In this document: positions 17,336 to 27,578 of the stretch, piece by piece | How positions within the stretch are numbered: the stretch's first letter is position 1 | How the letters are laid out: the number at the start of each line of letters is the position of its first letter | NCBI GenBank assembly: GCA_002412715.1 | Contig: DHVP01000042.1 | Span: 1-64,000 of the forward strand | Source: Deltaproteobacteria bacterium UBA5205 | GTDB lineage: Bacteria > Desulfobacterota > Syntrophorhabdia > Syntrophorhabdales > Syntrophorhabdaceae | Length of the DNA stretch: 64,000 nucleotides | Direction: 5' to 3' | The notes under the pieces: generated by a model | What the model saw: the letters and a program-made list of their open reading frames with translations, nothing else | Told to the model about the DNA's origin: nothing | The model's database searches: none | Translations under genes and position numbers: made by a program

Positions 17336-19441
17336 ATGAAGAAACGAAAAAAGGACATCCACCCCATCACCGACGACCAGGTCTTGAAAGTGCTTTCAAG
17401 TGCACGACGGCCCGTGGGCATCGATGAGCTCGAGAGCATTTTCAGACGAGGCAAACCGAATCGAAGAGAACTGCTCAAGCTTCTCGGCGCTCTCATAGCG
17501 AAAGGCCGCGTAATCGAGCTTCGAAGCAAACGGTTCGGGTTAACGAAAGAGATGGATCTGGTTTCAGGAACCCTCTCCTGTACCCGCAGCGGCAATGGTT
17601 TCGTAATACCCGACTCGGAAGGCGCACAGGACGTCTTCGTATCGTCCCGCAACTTTAACAACGCGGTCCATGGGGACAAAGTAACAGTCAGGCTCGACCA
17701 TTACGCCCGGGGCAAGCCGGAAGGCAAGATCATAAGGATAACTCAACGTAAGTCCAACAAACTCATAGGCTTTACTAAATTGTATGATAATATCCTTTAC
17801 GTTATTCCAGAAGATTGGCGATATAACATACAATACAAAGTGGTAAAGTCAAAACCAGATATCGGCGACGGCCGACTCGTAGTCGCGGAAGTGACAGCGT
17901 TTCCGGGAGAGAAAGTTGAACCGGAATGCAGGATCACCAAGGTTCTCAGGGATCTTACGAGCGTTTCCTCCATCAGTAAATTCATTGAATACAAGCATTC
18001 GCTTTCCGGCCGGTTTTCAAAAGCCATGGAACAAGAGGCCCGGGATCGGGTAGCCCCGCTGGTGCCGTCAGGCAGGAAGGACCAGAGGAAGCTGAGGTTC
18101 GTCACCATTGACGGAAAGAACGCACGGGATTTCGACGATGCCGTCGCCATTGAACGTTCGTCGCATGGGTTCATCCTCCATGTTGCGATCGCCGACGTAT
18201 CCCATTATGTAAGGGCCGGTTCACTGCTGGACCAGGAGGCCTTCAAGCGCGGGACAAGCGTCTATTTTCCCGACAGAGTCCTTCCCATGCTGCCGAAGAC
18301 ACTCTCCAACGGCATATGCAGCCTCAATCCCCTCGAGGACAGATATACGGTCACCGCGAGGCTTGAGTTCGATAGAGAAGGAAGGGTGGCGAATTCCTCC
18401 TTTCATCCCTCGATCATACGAAGCACCATGCGCCTCACCTATGAGGCAGTAGAAAAGGCTGTGGTCCAAAATGACGCGAAAACCCGGCGCAAACTCGAGG
18501 CCATCCTCCCTGGCCTGACCGACATGGCCGAACTGGCCGGGCTTATCACCTGCACCCGTGAAAAAAGAGGCAGTATTGATTTCGATCTTCCCGAACCGGA
18601 GGTCATTCTCGACATAGAGGGCGGAATTCGCCAGATCCTCCGGGCACAGCGCCTTTATTCACATCGCATCATCGAGGAGTTCATGATTGCGGCCAATGAG
18701 GCGGTTGCGCGCTTTTTCGAGGCCAGGGGTATTCCGGCACTCTTCAGGATCCACGAACCGCCGGAACGAGAGAAGCTCCGCGATTTTGAACGGCTCCTTC
18801 AAGGTCTCGGCATCGGATACAAGAAAACGGGCACTTCCCGCGCCTTGCAGGACGTGTTGAACACCGTCTGCGGCACCAACTACGAATTCATCGTCAACAG
18901 GGTGCTGCTGCGTTCCATGAAGCAGGCGCGTTATTTCAGCCACAACCGCGGACATTACGGCCTGGCATCCGAGAGCTATCTTCATTTCACATCCCCGATA
19001 CGGAGATATCCCGACCTCGTCTGTCACAGGATATTGAAGGACACGCTTGCCGGCAAGCCGCCCGCTTACAATGAGGAGGAACTGGCCGCGATGGCCAGTC
19101 ACCTCTCCGAACGGGAGCGCCTTGTCATGGAGGCCGAACGCGAACTTGAAGACAGAATTCGTATCCTCTACATGAAAGACAGGGTGGGAGAAATATTCGA
19201 AGGCGTCATCTCTCATGTCACGTCCTTCGGCTTCTTCGTGGAGCTCTCCGAGGTGTTCGTGGAAGGTCTTGTCCTCCTGTCGGCCCTTGCTGACGACTAC
19301 TACCATTTTGAGGAAGATCGTTTCAGGATAATCGGGGGCAGGACACACAAGAGCTACCGCGTCGGCGACACCGTGACGATCAGGGTTGTCCTGGCGGATG
19401 TCGAGTCCAACAGGCTCCACTTCGAGATCGCTCCCGCGTGA
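17336..19441 (+). CDS. rnr: Ribonuclease R
   Basis: A 701-aa 3'-5' exoribonuclease of the RNB family that degrades structured RNA. It has an N-terminal RNase R winged helix (residues about 8-75), cold-shock/OB domains, and an RNB catalytic domain with the metal-binding signature DGKNARDFDDAVAI near residue 260. A C-terminal S1 domain follows (about 615-695; GVISHVTSFGFFVELSEVFVEGLV). It lacks the long basic C-terminal tail of E. coli RNase R. Monocistronic, divergent from the oxidoreductase operon. Confidence 0.95.
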   Translation: MKKRKKDIHPITDDQVLKVLSSARRPVGIDELESIFRRGKPNRRELLKLLGALIAKGRVIELRSKRFGLTKEMDLVSGTLSCTRSGNGFVIPDSEGAQDVFVSSRNFNNAVHGDKVTVRLDHYARGKPEGKIIRITQRKSNKLIGFTKLYDNILYVIPEDWRYNIQYKVVKSKPDIGDGRLVVAEVTAFPGEKVEPECRITKVLRDLTSVSSISKFIEYKHSLSGRFSKAMEQEARDRVAPLVPSGRKDQRKLRFVTIDGKNARDFDDAVAIERSSHGFILHVAIADVSHYVRAGSLLDQEAFKRGTSVYFPDRVLPMLPKTLSNGICSLNPLEDRYTVTARLEFDREGRVANSSFHPSIIRSTMRLTYEAVEKAVVQNDAKTRRKLEAILPGLTDMAELAGLITCTREKRGSIDFDLPEPEVILDIEGGIRQILRAQRLYSHRIIEEFMIAANEAVARFFEARGIPALFRIHEPPEREKLRDFERLLQGLGIGYKKTGTSRALQDVLNTVCGTNYEFIVNRVLLRSMKQARYFSHNRGHYGLASESYLHFTSPIRRYPDLVCHRILKDTLAGKPPAYNEEELAAMASHLSERERLVMEAERELEDRIRILYMKDRVGEIFEGVISHVTSFGFFVELSEVFVEGLVLLSALADDYYHFEEDRFRIIGGRTHKSYRVGDTVTIRVVLADVESNRLHFEIAPA

Positions 19442-19527
19442 AAAGGTCATTCGCAAAAAGCACCTGATATTGTTCGCCTTTTTGGTGATAAGATTATAGG
19501 ATACACCAAAAGATAGAAGAACATGCC

Positions 19528-22206
19528 GTGAAAAACAAGACGAAACTTGGAAAGCGTCGCGCAAACACCCATCGGCTACCCAGGAACAGGCCTTCCGTCG
19601 CGGTGCGGGAAGCGTTGCGGACGGGCGAGCTCAGATACCGCCAGATGTTCAACAATAACCCGTTCCCCTCGCTCGTCTACGACATCGAGACTCTTGAGAT
19701 AGTCGACGTCAACGACACTGCCATCGAACACTACGGTTACACTCGCAAGGAATTCCTGTCCATGACGCTGAAGGATATCCACCCGCCGGAAGAGGTGGAT
19801 AAGCTCGTTGACTTCATTGAGCACTCGTTATCAAGCCGCTGCATGTCATCGTCGCGCCATGTGAAAAAGGACGGCACCATCATCGATGTCGAAGTCTCCG
19901 GACACCCGCTTGATTTTCCGGGAAAACAATACCGTATCAGCACCATCATCGATGTCACGGGGCGCAAGAAGACGGAAGAGCGGCTCAATTTCACCCAGGC
20001 GGTAGTCGACCGGGTCATGGACTCCATCTTCTGGTTGAACAAGGACGCCCGCATCATCTATGTCAACGACGCCGCGTGTCGAATCACCGGATATTCCCGT
20101 GAGGAACTCCTCTCCATGACCGTTTTCGATATCGACCCCCAGTTGACACCGGAGGGTTGGGACTGGCACTGGAGGCAGAAGAAGGCCTGCGGCTCCCTGC
20201 TGATAGAATCCTGTCACCGTGCAAAAGACGGCAGGGTCTATCCTGTCGAAATATCCGGCAGCTATTTTGAATATGACAACCAGGAGTACAACTGCACATT
20301 CGTGCGGGACATCACCGAGCGCAAAAAGGTCGACGAGCAACTTCGTCTCACCCGGTTCACCGTTGACCGCGCTGCCGCCATTATCCTGTGGGTAGGTGCG
20401 GATTCGCGGATATTGTATGCAAATGATGAGGCCTGCCGCTCCACAGGGTACACACGGGAAGAGATCCTTGGCCTATCGGTCCCCGACATCGATCCCACCC
20501 TTACCCCGTCAAAGTGGAAAAACCAGTGGAAGGATTTGAAAAGCAAGGGCACCGTCATCTTCGAGTCTTTTCAGAGACGCAAGGACGGGTCTTCATATCC
20601 CGTTGAGATTAAAGGCAACTACATGGAGTATGGCGGCATTGGATATGTCTGTTCCATCGCCTTTGATATCACGGAGAGAAACAAGACCGAGGAACTCCTG
20701 AAGATGACGATGTTCTCCGTACACCAGTCCGCCATGCCCACTTTCTGGCTGAGTATGGGGGGATATGCCATTCGTGTCAACAAAGCCGCCTGTGACGCTC
20801 TGGGCTACACGGAAAACGAGATCCTGGGCATGAACGTCAGGGCGTGGGATGAAGATTTCCCTTATGACGAGTGGAATCGACGGCTTCGATCCAGCCTCAA
20901 GACAAAACATTCCATGACGATAGAATCACAATACAAGAGAAAGGATGGAACCAAGTTTACCGTGGAGTTGAATCTGAACTACATGGAATACAACGGGAAT
21001 GAATACATCTTCGCCTTCGCCCACGACATCAGTGAGCGAAAACGGGCCGATGAAGAAAGGGAACGCCTGCAGGCCCAACTCCTTCAATCTCAGAAGATGG
21101 AGGCGATCGGCCAACTCGCCGGCGGCGTAGCCCATGATTTCAATAATATCCTCACCGCCGTCATCGGCTACGGCAATCTTCTGGAAATGGAGATGCAGGA
21201 GGAGGACCCGCTTCGGATGTACGTTGAAGAGATCCTCGCTTCGTCGGAAAAGGCGGTCAGTCTGACCCAGAGCCTGCTGGCCTTCAGCAGGAAGCAGGCG
21301 ATAAGCCTCACGCACCACAATATCAACGACATTATTTCCGGGGTTGAAAACCTCTTGAAAAGGCTCCTTTCAGAAGATATCGATCTGAAGATATCGCTCG
21401 GCACGCCCGGTCTGGGTGTCATGGCGGACATCACCCAGATCCAGCAGGTACTTATCAACCTGGCTACAAACGCCCGGGACGCCATGCCATCAGGGGGAGT
21501 GCTTTCCATTGAAGCCGGGCAGGTTCGCCCCGACAATAGTTTTGTCACGTCGCGTCACGGTAAAGGTTCCCTGTATGCGACGATTTCGGTATCCGACACA
21601 GGTATAGGCATGGACCAGCAGACCCGTGCAAGGATCTTCGATCCTTTCTTTACTACCAAGGAAGTCGGGAAAGGCACGGGACTCGGATTATCCATCGTTT
21701 ACGGCATCGTAAAGCAGCATAACGGCTTCATTTCCGCCTATTCCGAAAAAGGTGTCGGGACCACTTTTCACATTTACCTGCCCGTCGTCGACCAGAAAGC
21801 CAGGGGCCGAAGACCAAAGCCCGCCAGGGTCAGGAAGGGCAGCGGGACGATCCTCCTTGCCGAGGATAATCCTGAGGTTCGCCGCCTCGCAAAAAGCGTC
21901 CTTATGAGAACGGGATACAGGGTCATCGAAGCAGCTGACGGTGAGGAGGCTGTAGACGCCTTCATCTCAAACAAGGATAGTGTCGATCTCGTCATCGTTG
22001 ACGTCGTCATGCCCCGGAAGAACGGCATAGAGGTAATCGATGAGGTCAGGGCCCTCAAGCCCGATATCAAGGTTCTCTTTACGAGCGGATATACGAGAGA
22101 CATTCTGTCCGACAAGGGCATCTGCGAAACAGGTTTCGATTTCCTCGCAAAACCCCTGTCGCCCCACGAACTCCTTCAAAAGATCCAGGATATTATGGAA
22201 GGATAG
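19528..22206 (+). CDS. Hybrid histidine kinase with four PAS domains and a receiver
   Basis: An 892-aa soluble kinase with a GTG start. Four PAS/PAC units occur in tandem (about residues 35-150, 155-275, 280-390, 395-510; linkers VTGRKKTEER, ITERKKVDEQ, ITERNKTEEL, ISERKRADEE). HisKA follows with phospho-acceptor His near 535 (GGVAHDFNNIL), then HATPase (about 640-755; FDPFFTTKEVGKGTGLGLS). A C-terminal receiver has its Asp near 825 (LVIVDVVMPRKNG). No output domain, so the signal must pass to another protein. The PAS domains resemble each other closely, suggesting internal duplication. A strong hairpin terminator follows. Confidence 0.93.
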   Translation: MKNKTKLGKRRANTHRLPRNRPSVAVREALRTGELRYRQMFNNNPFPSLVYDIETLEIVDVNDTAIEHYGYTRKEFLSMTLKDIHPPEEVDKLVDFIEHSLSSRCMSSSRHVKKDGTIIDVEVSGHPLDFPGKQYRISTIIDVTGRKKTEERLNFTQAVVDRVMDSIFWLNKDARIIYVNDAACRITGYSREELLSMTVFDIDPQLTPEGWDWHWRQKKACGSLLIESCHRAKDGRVYPVEISGSYFEYDNQEYNCTFVRDITERKKVDEQLRLTRFTVDRAAAIILWVGADSRILYANDEACRSTGYTREEILGLSVPDIDPTLTPSKWKNQWKDLKSKGTVIFESFQRRKDGSSYPVEIKGNYMEYGGIGYVCSIAFDITERNKTEELLKMTMFSVHQSAMPTFWLSMGGYAIRVNKAACDALGYTENEILGMNVRAWDEDFPYDEWNRRLRSSLKTKHSMTIESQYKRKDGTKFTVELNLNYMEYNGNEYIFAFAHDISERKRADEERERLQAQLLQSQKMEAIGQLAGGVAHDFNNILTAVIGYGNLLEMEMQEEDPLRMYVEEILASSEKAVSLTQSLLAFSRKQAISLTHHNINDIISGVENLLKRLLSEDIDLKISLGTPGLGVMADITQIQQVLINLATNARDAMPSGGVLSIEAGQVRPDNSFVTSRHGKGSLYATISVSDTGIGMDQQTRARIFDPFFTTKEVGKGTGLGLSIVYGIVKQHNGFISAYSEKGVGTTFHIYLPVVDQKARGRRPKPARVRKGSGTILLAEDNPEVRRLAKSVLMRTGYRVIEAADGEEAVDAFISNKDSVDLVIVDVVMPRKNGIEVIDEVRALKPDIKVLFTSGYTRDILSDKGICETGFDFLAKPLSPHELLQKIQDIMEG

Positions 22207-22210
22207 AGAC

Positions 22211-22246
22211 GGGTCGGAAACCCCTTGCGAGGGGAGTTTCCGACCC
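22211..22246 (+). terminator. Rho-independent-type hairpin after the hybrid kinase
   Basis: GGGTCGGAAAC pairs with GTTTCCGACCC, with an inner CCCC/GGGG pair. A T-rich run (TTCTTTTT) follows at 22,252-22,259. It lies between convergent genes and may serve both strands. Confidence 0.7.
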
Positions 22247-22276
22247 TGTGGTTCTTTTTGAACCCGGAACAGTTCT

Positions 22277-22783
22277 CTACCCGTTGGAAACCCTGGCGGT
22301 CTCCAGGTCGGATTCCTGGATTATCGTTCCGAGGTCTTCAGCCGAAAAGACCTTGGAGCTGTCGAGAATGATGATAAAACGGTCATCCCTTTTGCCCATG
22401 CCTTTTATGAATTCCGTCCTCGCGTGAGTGCCGATCCTCGGCGCCGGCTCTATATTGCCGGCCTGCAGCTCAAAGACTTCCTGAACGGAATCCACGAGTG
22501 CGCCCATGATGATATCTTCGTTTTCATAGCTAACCTCGACCACGACTATGCAGGTATTGATCGTTTTTTCCGTTCGGCTCATGCCGAATTTCTGCCTCAT
22601 ATCCACGACGGGAACTACGCTTCCCCTCAGGTTGATCACACCCCTCATATATTCCGGCATCTTCGGTACACTGGTAACCGTTGTAAACTCAAGTATCTCC
22701 CGGACATTTGCGACATCAATCGCAAACACCTCTTCTCCCAGCTGAAAAGTCAGGTACTGCCTGCTGTCTTCTATCGCTGACAT
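22277..22783 (-). CDS. cheW: Chemotaxis coupling protein CheW
   Basis: A 168-aa scaffold that links chemoreceptors to the CheA kinase. Typical CheW features are QYLTFQLGEEVFAIDVANVREILE, the conserved MRGVINLRGSVVPVVDMR, and a C-terminal GMGKRDDRFIIILD. It lies just downstream of the methyl-accepting chemotaxis gene on the same strand (gap 21 bp), so they form a two-gene unit. No cheA, cheR or cheB is in the window, so these must be elsewhere. Confidence 0.96.
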   Translation of the reverse strand: MSAIEDSRQYLTFQLGEEVFAIDVANVREILEFTTVTSVPKMPEYMRGVINLRGSVVPVVDMRQKFGMSRTEKTINTCIVVVEVSYENEDIIMGALVDSVQEVFELQAGNIEPAPRIGTHARTEFIKGMGKRDDRFIIILDSSKVFSAEDLGTIIQESDLETARVSNG

Positions 22784-22804
22784 GCCAATTCCTCCCCGAT
22801 ATAT

Positions 22805-24484
22805 CTACGATCTTTCAAATTCGTCGTCGAGTCCGCTCGCAGCATCTGCCAGATCAAGGACAATGCCCCGGGCTGATCCGTCGTTACTGCCTCGTGCCTT
22901 TTGATGACCGTTATTTCCAGAGTGGACGGCCTGAATATGTTTTGGCGGGACTCTCACGGGGCCCCTTTCACCGGCGTTCTTCCTGTCTATCTTGAAATAG
23001 CCGATGGTATCCATAAGCTGTTCCGCCTGGGAGGAGAGCTCCTCGGCGGTAGACGCGATCTCCTCCGTCGCGGAGGCGTTCTCCTGGATGACCTGGTCGA
23101 GCTGCTGGATTGCCTTGTTGATCTGGTCGGCGCCGGAGTTCTGTTCGTTCGAGGCCGCGCTTATCTCCTGGACGAGCTCCGCCGTCTTCTGGATGTCGGG
23201 GACTATCCTTGTCAGCATCTCGCCCGCCTTCTCCGCCACTTCCACGGATGACGCGGAGAGCTTGGAGATCTCAGCCGCCGCCGTCTGGCTCCTCTCGGCG
23301 AGCTTCCTGACCTCTGTGGCGACAACGGCGAAGCCCTTGCCGTGCTCCCCTGCCCGTGCGGCCTCTATGGCGGCGTTCAAGGCAAGGAGGTTCGTCTGGC
23401 GGGCTATCTCCTCTATGATCGAGATCTTCGTCGCTATGTCCTTCATCGCGGCGACCGTCTCCGTTACCGCCTGGCCGCCTTCCTTTGCGTCGCTTGCAGC
23501 CTTCAGTGCTATCTTCTCCGTCTGCTGGGCGTTGTCCGCGTTCTGCTTGATGTTGGAGGACATCTCCTCCATGGACGAGGAGACCTCTTCGGCGGATGCC
23601 GCCTGGACGGTGGCGCCCTCGGACATCTGTTGTGAGCTCGAGCTCATCTGCTGACTTCCGGTGGTTACATTCTGTGCCGCGACACCGACATCGAATACAA
23701 CCTTCTTAAGATTTTCCACCATGTTCTTCATCGCCAGCAGGAGTTGTCCCGTCTCGTCAGTCGAGGTCGCATCCACGTTCATGGTCAGATCTCCTTTTGC
23801 AAGCCGGTCGGAAATATTCACGGCCTCGCTAAGAGGTTTGGTAATACTGCGGGTCATGAGGAAAGCAACCACTATACCCATGCAGACGGCCACGAGCCCT
23901 ATGATGAGAAGCATTGTCCTCGTCGATGCATAGGTTTTCATCGACTCATCGTAACGGGCCATCGCCTGTTCTTCCTGATATTTCGCGAGATCGACAAAGG
24001 TATCCTTCACTTTATCCGAAACCGGGCGCGCCTGGCTCACATACACTTGCATAGCCTCCTGCAGCTTGTTCGCTGCAGCCAGCTGAAGCGTCTTGTTGTT
24101 AGCCTCGGCGGCTATCTTTATCTCGGTCTTGACCTTTTCTATGAGTTGTTTTCCCCTCTGGGAGGTATCAATCTTTTCGAGGAGATCCACGCTCTCTTTG
24201 TAGCTCTTTCGCCCCTCTTCGATGTCTTTCTTTGCCTCTGAACGAATGGCCGCGTCGTTCATAGAAGCCGTCAGGAGTATTCCTTCGGCGGTCTTGTCAA
24301 TCGCCTTCATCGCATCGCGGGCGCATTTGATCTTTACGTTGCTTTCTTTGACGATGGTTTCCATACCGGTGTTTATGGAACGCATGCTTCTAATACCCAT
24401 AAACGTAAGTACAGCGAGCAAAACCATCATGATCCCGAAGCCAATCCCGAGTCGCATGCCGATTCTCATGTTCTTGAAGTGCAT
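22805..24484 (-). CDS. Methyl-accepting chemotaxis protein
   Basis: A 559-aa chemoreceptor. Transmembrane segment 1 is at about residues 8-30, with a 4-helix-bundle periplasmic sensor at about 35-185 and transmembrane segment 2 at about 190-212. HAMP follows (ITKPLSEAVNISDRLAKGDL), then a long cytoplasmic signalling coiled coil with the invariant tip EIARQTNLLALNAAIEAA. No C-terminal CheR-tether pentapeptide is visible. A GGAGGAAGAG ribosome site precedes the ATG. A perfect ATGAGATCTCAT palindrome lies 33-44 bp upstream of the start (24,517-24,528). The ligand is unknown. Confidence 0.95.
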   Translation of the reverse strand: MHFKNMRIGMRLGIGFGIMMVLLAVLTFMGIRSMRSINTGMETIVKESNVKIKCARDAMKAIDKTAEGILLTASMNDAAIRSEAKKDIEEGRKSYKESVDLLEKIDTSQRGKQLIEKVKTEIKIAAEANNKTLQLAAANKLQEAMQVYVSQARPVSDKVKDTFVDLAKYQEEQAMARYDESMKTYASTRTMLLIIGLVAVCMGIVVAFLMTRSITKPLSEAVNISDRLAKGDLTMNVDATSTDETGQLLLAMKNMVENLKKVVFDVGVAAQNVTTGSQQMSSSSQQMSEGATVQAASAEEVSSSMEEMSSNIKQNADNAQQTEKIALKAASDAKEGGQAVTETVAAMKDIATKISIIEEIARQTNLLALNAAIEAARAGEHGKGFAVVATEVRKLAERSQTAAAEISKLSASSVEVAEKAGEMLTRIVPDIQKTAELVQEISAASNEQNSGADQINKAIQQLDQVIQENASATEEIASTAEELSSQAEQLMDTIGYFKIDRKNAGERGPVRVPPKHIQAVHSGNNGHQKARGSNDGSARGIVLDLADAASGLDDEFERS

Positions 24485-24701
24485 CTCTCTTCCTCCTGTG
24501 CTCTTGCGCTTGTAGTATGAGATCTCATTCCATTGAAGTCCCGTGCCATGCCCTTTTTAGTGAACGACGCATGGTCTCATGAAGCGATAATGCGAGGTCT
24601 CCTGCACCCGTGAAGGAATCTGCAGGGACTGACTAAACATTAATATAATCGGGTGATTTGCTTCAGAGCTTAAAACAAAGGTTCAAAAATCTTTAAAATC
24701 G

Positions 24702-26225
24702 TCAATATATGGCCTCCATCAGTGAATTCGTTATTACCCATTCACCGTCCCTTTTCTGAAGCGTCACATAATAGGCTACCCCGGCCCTTGGTCCGGCTAT
24801 GTGGTCGACGTGTACCAGGGCTGTCGATCTGTTCTTGTCGAAACCCACGCGCGATACGTATGTCTTGCCTCGCTTCAGAGGCAGCACTCCGGCCTTGTCA
24901 TCCGCTATCGTGATCCTCCGCACACCATCATCGGGAAAAGCATTCTCGAGGGAATAGCTGATTTTGTTCTTGTCGTTGAAATCCTTCAGGAGAGCCTTCT
25001 CTATATTAATCTTTTTACTTCGCAGTTCATTGATGCTGGTTGCTTTCTGAAGCTCAACCCGCCCGCGCGGAATACCTGACGGCACCCTTCCCGCGAAAAG
25101 CGCGGCATAAACCTCATATTCTTCGCTGGGAATGAAATCCCCGCAGTCAAGCCGGTAATCCGTTATCTGGAAAATGTACTGCGGATCACCGCTCTTCGGG
25201 CAGAAGACCTCTTTGAGGTCCCGAATCTCCTCAACCGTGAACGGCGGCGAAAAGTCCTTTGCCATGCTTTGCCATCTCTCGCTCTGGAATCGGTGGGCAT
25301 AGGGAACAAGCCTGGCAATGTCATAGATAAAATCGTCTTTGAAGTTGTAGGGGCCCTTGTATCTGAGCACCTGCATATAGATCTTTGATCTTCGCCCGAA
25401 AAACCCGGAATCGAAATACAGGGTCCCTGCCTCCGCGCGGTACAATTTAGACGAAGAACTCAGCTCGATTCCAACGCCGGCGCCGAGCGTGAAGATTCTG
25501 TTCACGTCCTGCCAGATGTCTTCCGTGATGGAGCCCGGAAGTACGAGGATCATCTCGACCATACCGTTGCCCCCTATCAGGTTGGATGTCTTCAGCGGGT
25601 AGTATATCTTTTCCGTCGTGAAGCTGTATATCAGGGGCTCGACAAATCGTGTTTTGTCGGCAACCTTCACGTAATCGAAAACAAAGTGGTTGTATCCCCT
25701 CTTCATGTAGTCCCGGGCATTCGTGAGGACGCCGGACAGTCTCCGGCTGTCTGCTTCAATTCCTTTACCCCGGAAAAAACCATCAAGCCACCGGGCAAAT
25801 TCATCTATGTCGTTGATCTTTATGGCGGTGACATCATGGAGCCCGATCTTTTCCGAAAAATGTATCTCCACGGGGGCAGTCGCCGTTCCTGGCGCGCCAC
25901 CCTTTGTTGCGACATCACCAACCAGAAAAACCAGGCCTTTTTCGGTAATAAGCCTTGCAGCCGCCTTGAAAGGATCTGAGTTTGCCAGAGTCACTTTTGG
26001 CTCGGACGGCAACGGTATGAATTCCAGAAGATCGATCTCGCTGCTTGCCTTCAATTCCGTTCCCAGGATCAGGACCTCCCGGGTCCCATTGTGGAGAATG
26101 ATCGCCTTTTGCGATTCCTGTGTGAGGCTGACATCTTGCTGCCACATTACGGGACCCCTGTCGGCCGCGGCCGAATTGAAAAAACCGAGCACTATGGCAA
26201 GTACCAGCATGATATTCTTCATCAT
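24702..26225 (-). CDS. Secreted DUF2330-like protein
   Basis: A 507-aa exported protein of unknown function. A signal peptide (IMLVLAIVLGFFNSAAA) is followed by DRGPVMWQQDVSLTQESQKA, then LILGTELKASSEIDLLEFIPLPSEPKV. This start matches the DUF2330 family (Asp-Arg-Gly motif right after the signal, PLPS block). The remaining 350 or so residues are not recognised; the last part (GEWVITNSLMEAIY) looks like a small globular domain. No membrane anchor is evident after the signal. It is alone on the minus strand, divergent from the WG-repeat gene. Probably envelope-located. Confidence 0.65.
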   Translation of the reverse strand: MMKNIMLVLAIVLGFFNSAAADRGPVMWQQDVSLTQESQKAIILHNGTREVLILGTELKASSEIDLLEFIPLPSEPKVTLANSDPFKAAARLITEKGLVFLVGDVATKGGAPGTATAPVEIHFSEKIGLHDVTAIKINDIDEFARWLDGFFRGKGIEADSRRLSGVLTNARDYMKRGYNHFVFDYVKVADKTRFVEPLIYSFTTEKIYYPLKTSNLIGGNGMVEMILVLPGSITEDIWQDVNRIFTLGAGVGIELSSSSKLYRAEAGTLYFDSGFFGRRSKIYMQVLRYKGPYNFKDDFIYDIARLVPYAHRFQSERWQSMAKDFSPPFTVEEIRDLKEVFCPKSGDPQYIFQITDYRLDCGDFIPSEEYEVYAALFAGRVPSGIPRGRVELQKATSINELRSKKINIEKALLKDFNDKNKISYSLENAFPDDGVRRITIADDKAGVLPLKRGKTYVSRVGFDKNRSTALVHVDHIAGPRAGVAYYVTLQKRDGEWVITNSLMEAIY

Positions 26226-26499
26226 CGACTCCTGTTTGGCCTGCTGTTAGGCCATTCGTTTCCACTGTCTAATTCAACATCATTCGCTTGCGGCATGTCC
26301 ACAGCTTTATCGAACCTAGCCGGCTCTCGTGCGGCAACCTTGAGAATTGAGATCATCCGGCCATCAAAAAAGTTCCCCGACAGGTCCGGGAGACTTTGAA
26401 TTTATGCGGTCTTTAGTCTTTTTCGGCCCCGGCGGATGTGATATGATTACAACCATAACCGGCTGATGCCGTGAGACATCGATTAAGAGGTGACCGATC

Positions 26500-27510
26500 A
26501 TGAAAAGAACCATTCATCTGCGTGCCGCATCCATCCTGTTGTCGGTCCTTGCCGTCCTCTGTCTTGCGACCGTCGCCCGTTCGCAACTCGATATAGAAGA
26601 TCCGGAAAAAGCCGGGCTCTTTGCCATGGTCCAAGACGGAAAATGGGGTTTCATCGACAGGACAGGGAAAACGGTTATCGCTCCCGCCTACGATGCAGCC
26701 CATCCGTTTACCGAAGGGCTTGCCCGCGTGCAGCTGGAAGGAAAATGGGGATATATAGACAAAAAGGGCGCGATGGTCATCAAACCTCACTTCGCTGCGG
26801 CGGACCGCTTTTCCGATGGTCTTGCCGAGGTGTCGATCGGCGGAAAGTTTACCTATATTGACAGGACGGGGAAGGTAATCATCGACGCACGTTTTGACGA
26901 CTCGGCCGTCTTCTCCGAAGGCCTCGCCGGGGTGAAAATACGCGGCAAATGGGGTTTTATCGATAAAACGGGAAAGACTGTCATCGAGACACAGTATAAT
27001 GACGTCCAGCGCTTCAGCGACGGTTTGGCCGGCGTGCTCCTCGGTAAAAAATTCGGGTATATCGACAGGACCGGCAGGATGGTCATCGAGCCGAAGTATG
27101 ATTTCGCCCTTCCCTTTACAGAAGGGTTCGCTCCGGTGGTAATAGACAAAAAGTTCGGTTTTATCGACAAGACAGGCAGTACTGTCATAAAGCCGCAGTT
27201 CAAAAATGCCAACCGCTTTTCCGAAGGTCTCGCGAGGGTGCAGATCGGCAGGAAATGGGGTTTTATCGATAAGACCGGTGCCGAGGTCATAGCCCCCCGG
27301 TTCGACAAGGTGAACCGTTTCACCGAAGGTCTGGCGGGTGCGCAGACGGGCAAGAAGTGGGGGTATATCGACCGTTCGGGAAGGTATGTCATCGATGCAC
27401 GGTACGATTTTTGCGACCCTTTCTTCGAGGGTCTGGCACGCGTACAGGCCGGCAACAAATGGGGCTACATCGACCGGACGGGGAAGTATATCTTTGAACC
27501 GACGGAATAG
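26500..27510 (+). CDS. Exported WG-repeat protein
   Basis: A 336-aa protein with a signal peptide (ILLSVLAVLCLATVARS) followed by nine tandem repeats of about 34 residues. Each holds a core like KWGFIDRTGKTVI followed by FxEGLAxV. These are WG (KWG) repeats, thought to form beta-rich binding surfaces; no enzymatic motif is present. The repeats fill nearly the whole mature protein. A GAGGTGACC ribosome site precedes the ATG. The next gene, a transglycosylase 69 bp downstream, may share the transcript, hinting at a cell-wall role (inference only). Confidence 0.88.
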   Translation: MKRTIHLRAASILLSVLAVLCLATVARSQLDIEDPEKAGLFAMVQDGKWGFIDRTGKTVIAPAYDAAHPFTEGLARVQLEGKWGYIDKKGAMVIKPHFAAADRFSDGLAEVSIGGKFTYIDRTGKVIIDARFDDSAVFSEGLAGVKIRGKWGFIDKTGKTVIETQYNDVQRFSDGLAGVLLGKKFGYIDRTGRMVIEPKYDFALPFTEGFAPVVIDKKFGFIDKTGSTVIKPQFKNANRFSEGLARVQIGRKWGFIDKTGAEVIAPRFDKVNRFTEGLAGAQTGKKWGYIDRSGRYVIDARYDFCDPFFEGLARVQAGNKWGYIDRTGKYIFEPTE

Positions 27511-27578
27511 CGATTTACAGTACCACCACTTTCAAGAATGACACGAAAACATATTTAAAGGAACCGCCTCTGAAAATC

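Noticed and set aside
24534..24548. Sigma-54 promoter (TGGCAC-N5-TTCA, minus strand) before the chemoreceptor
   Set aside because: The -12 element lacks the required GC, so the match is too weak to call.
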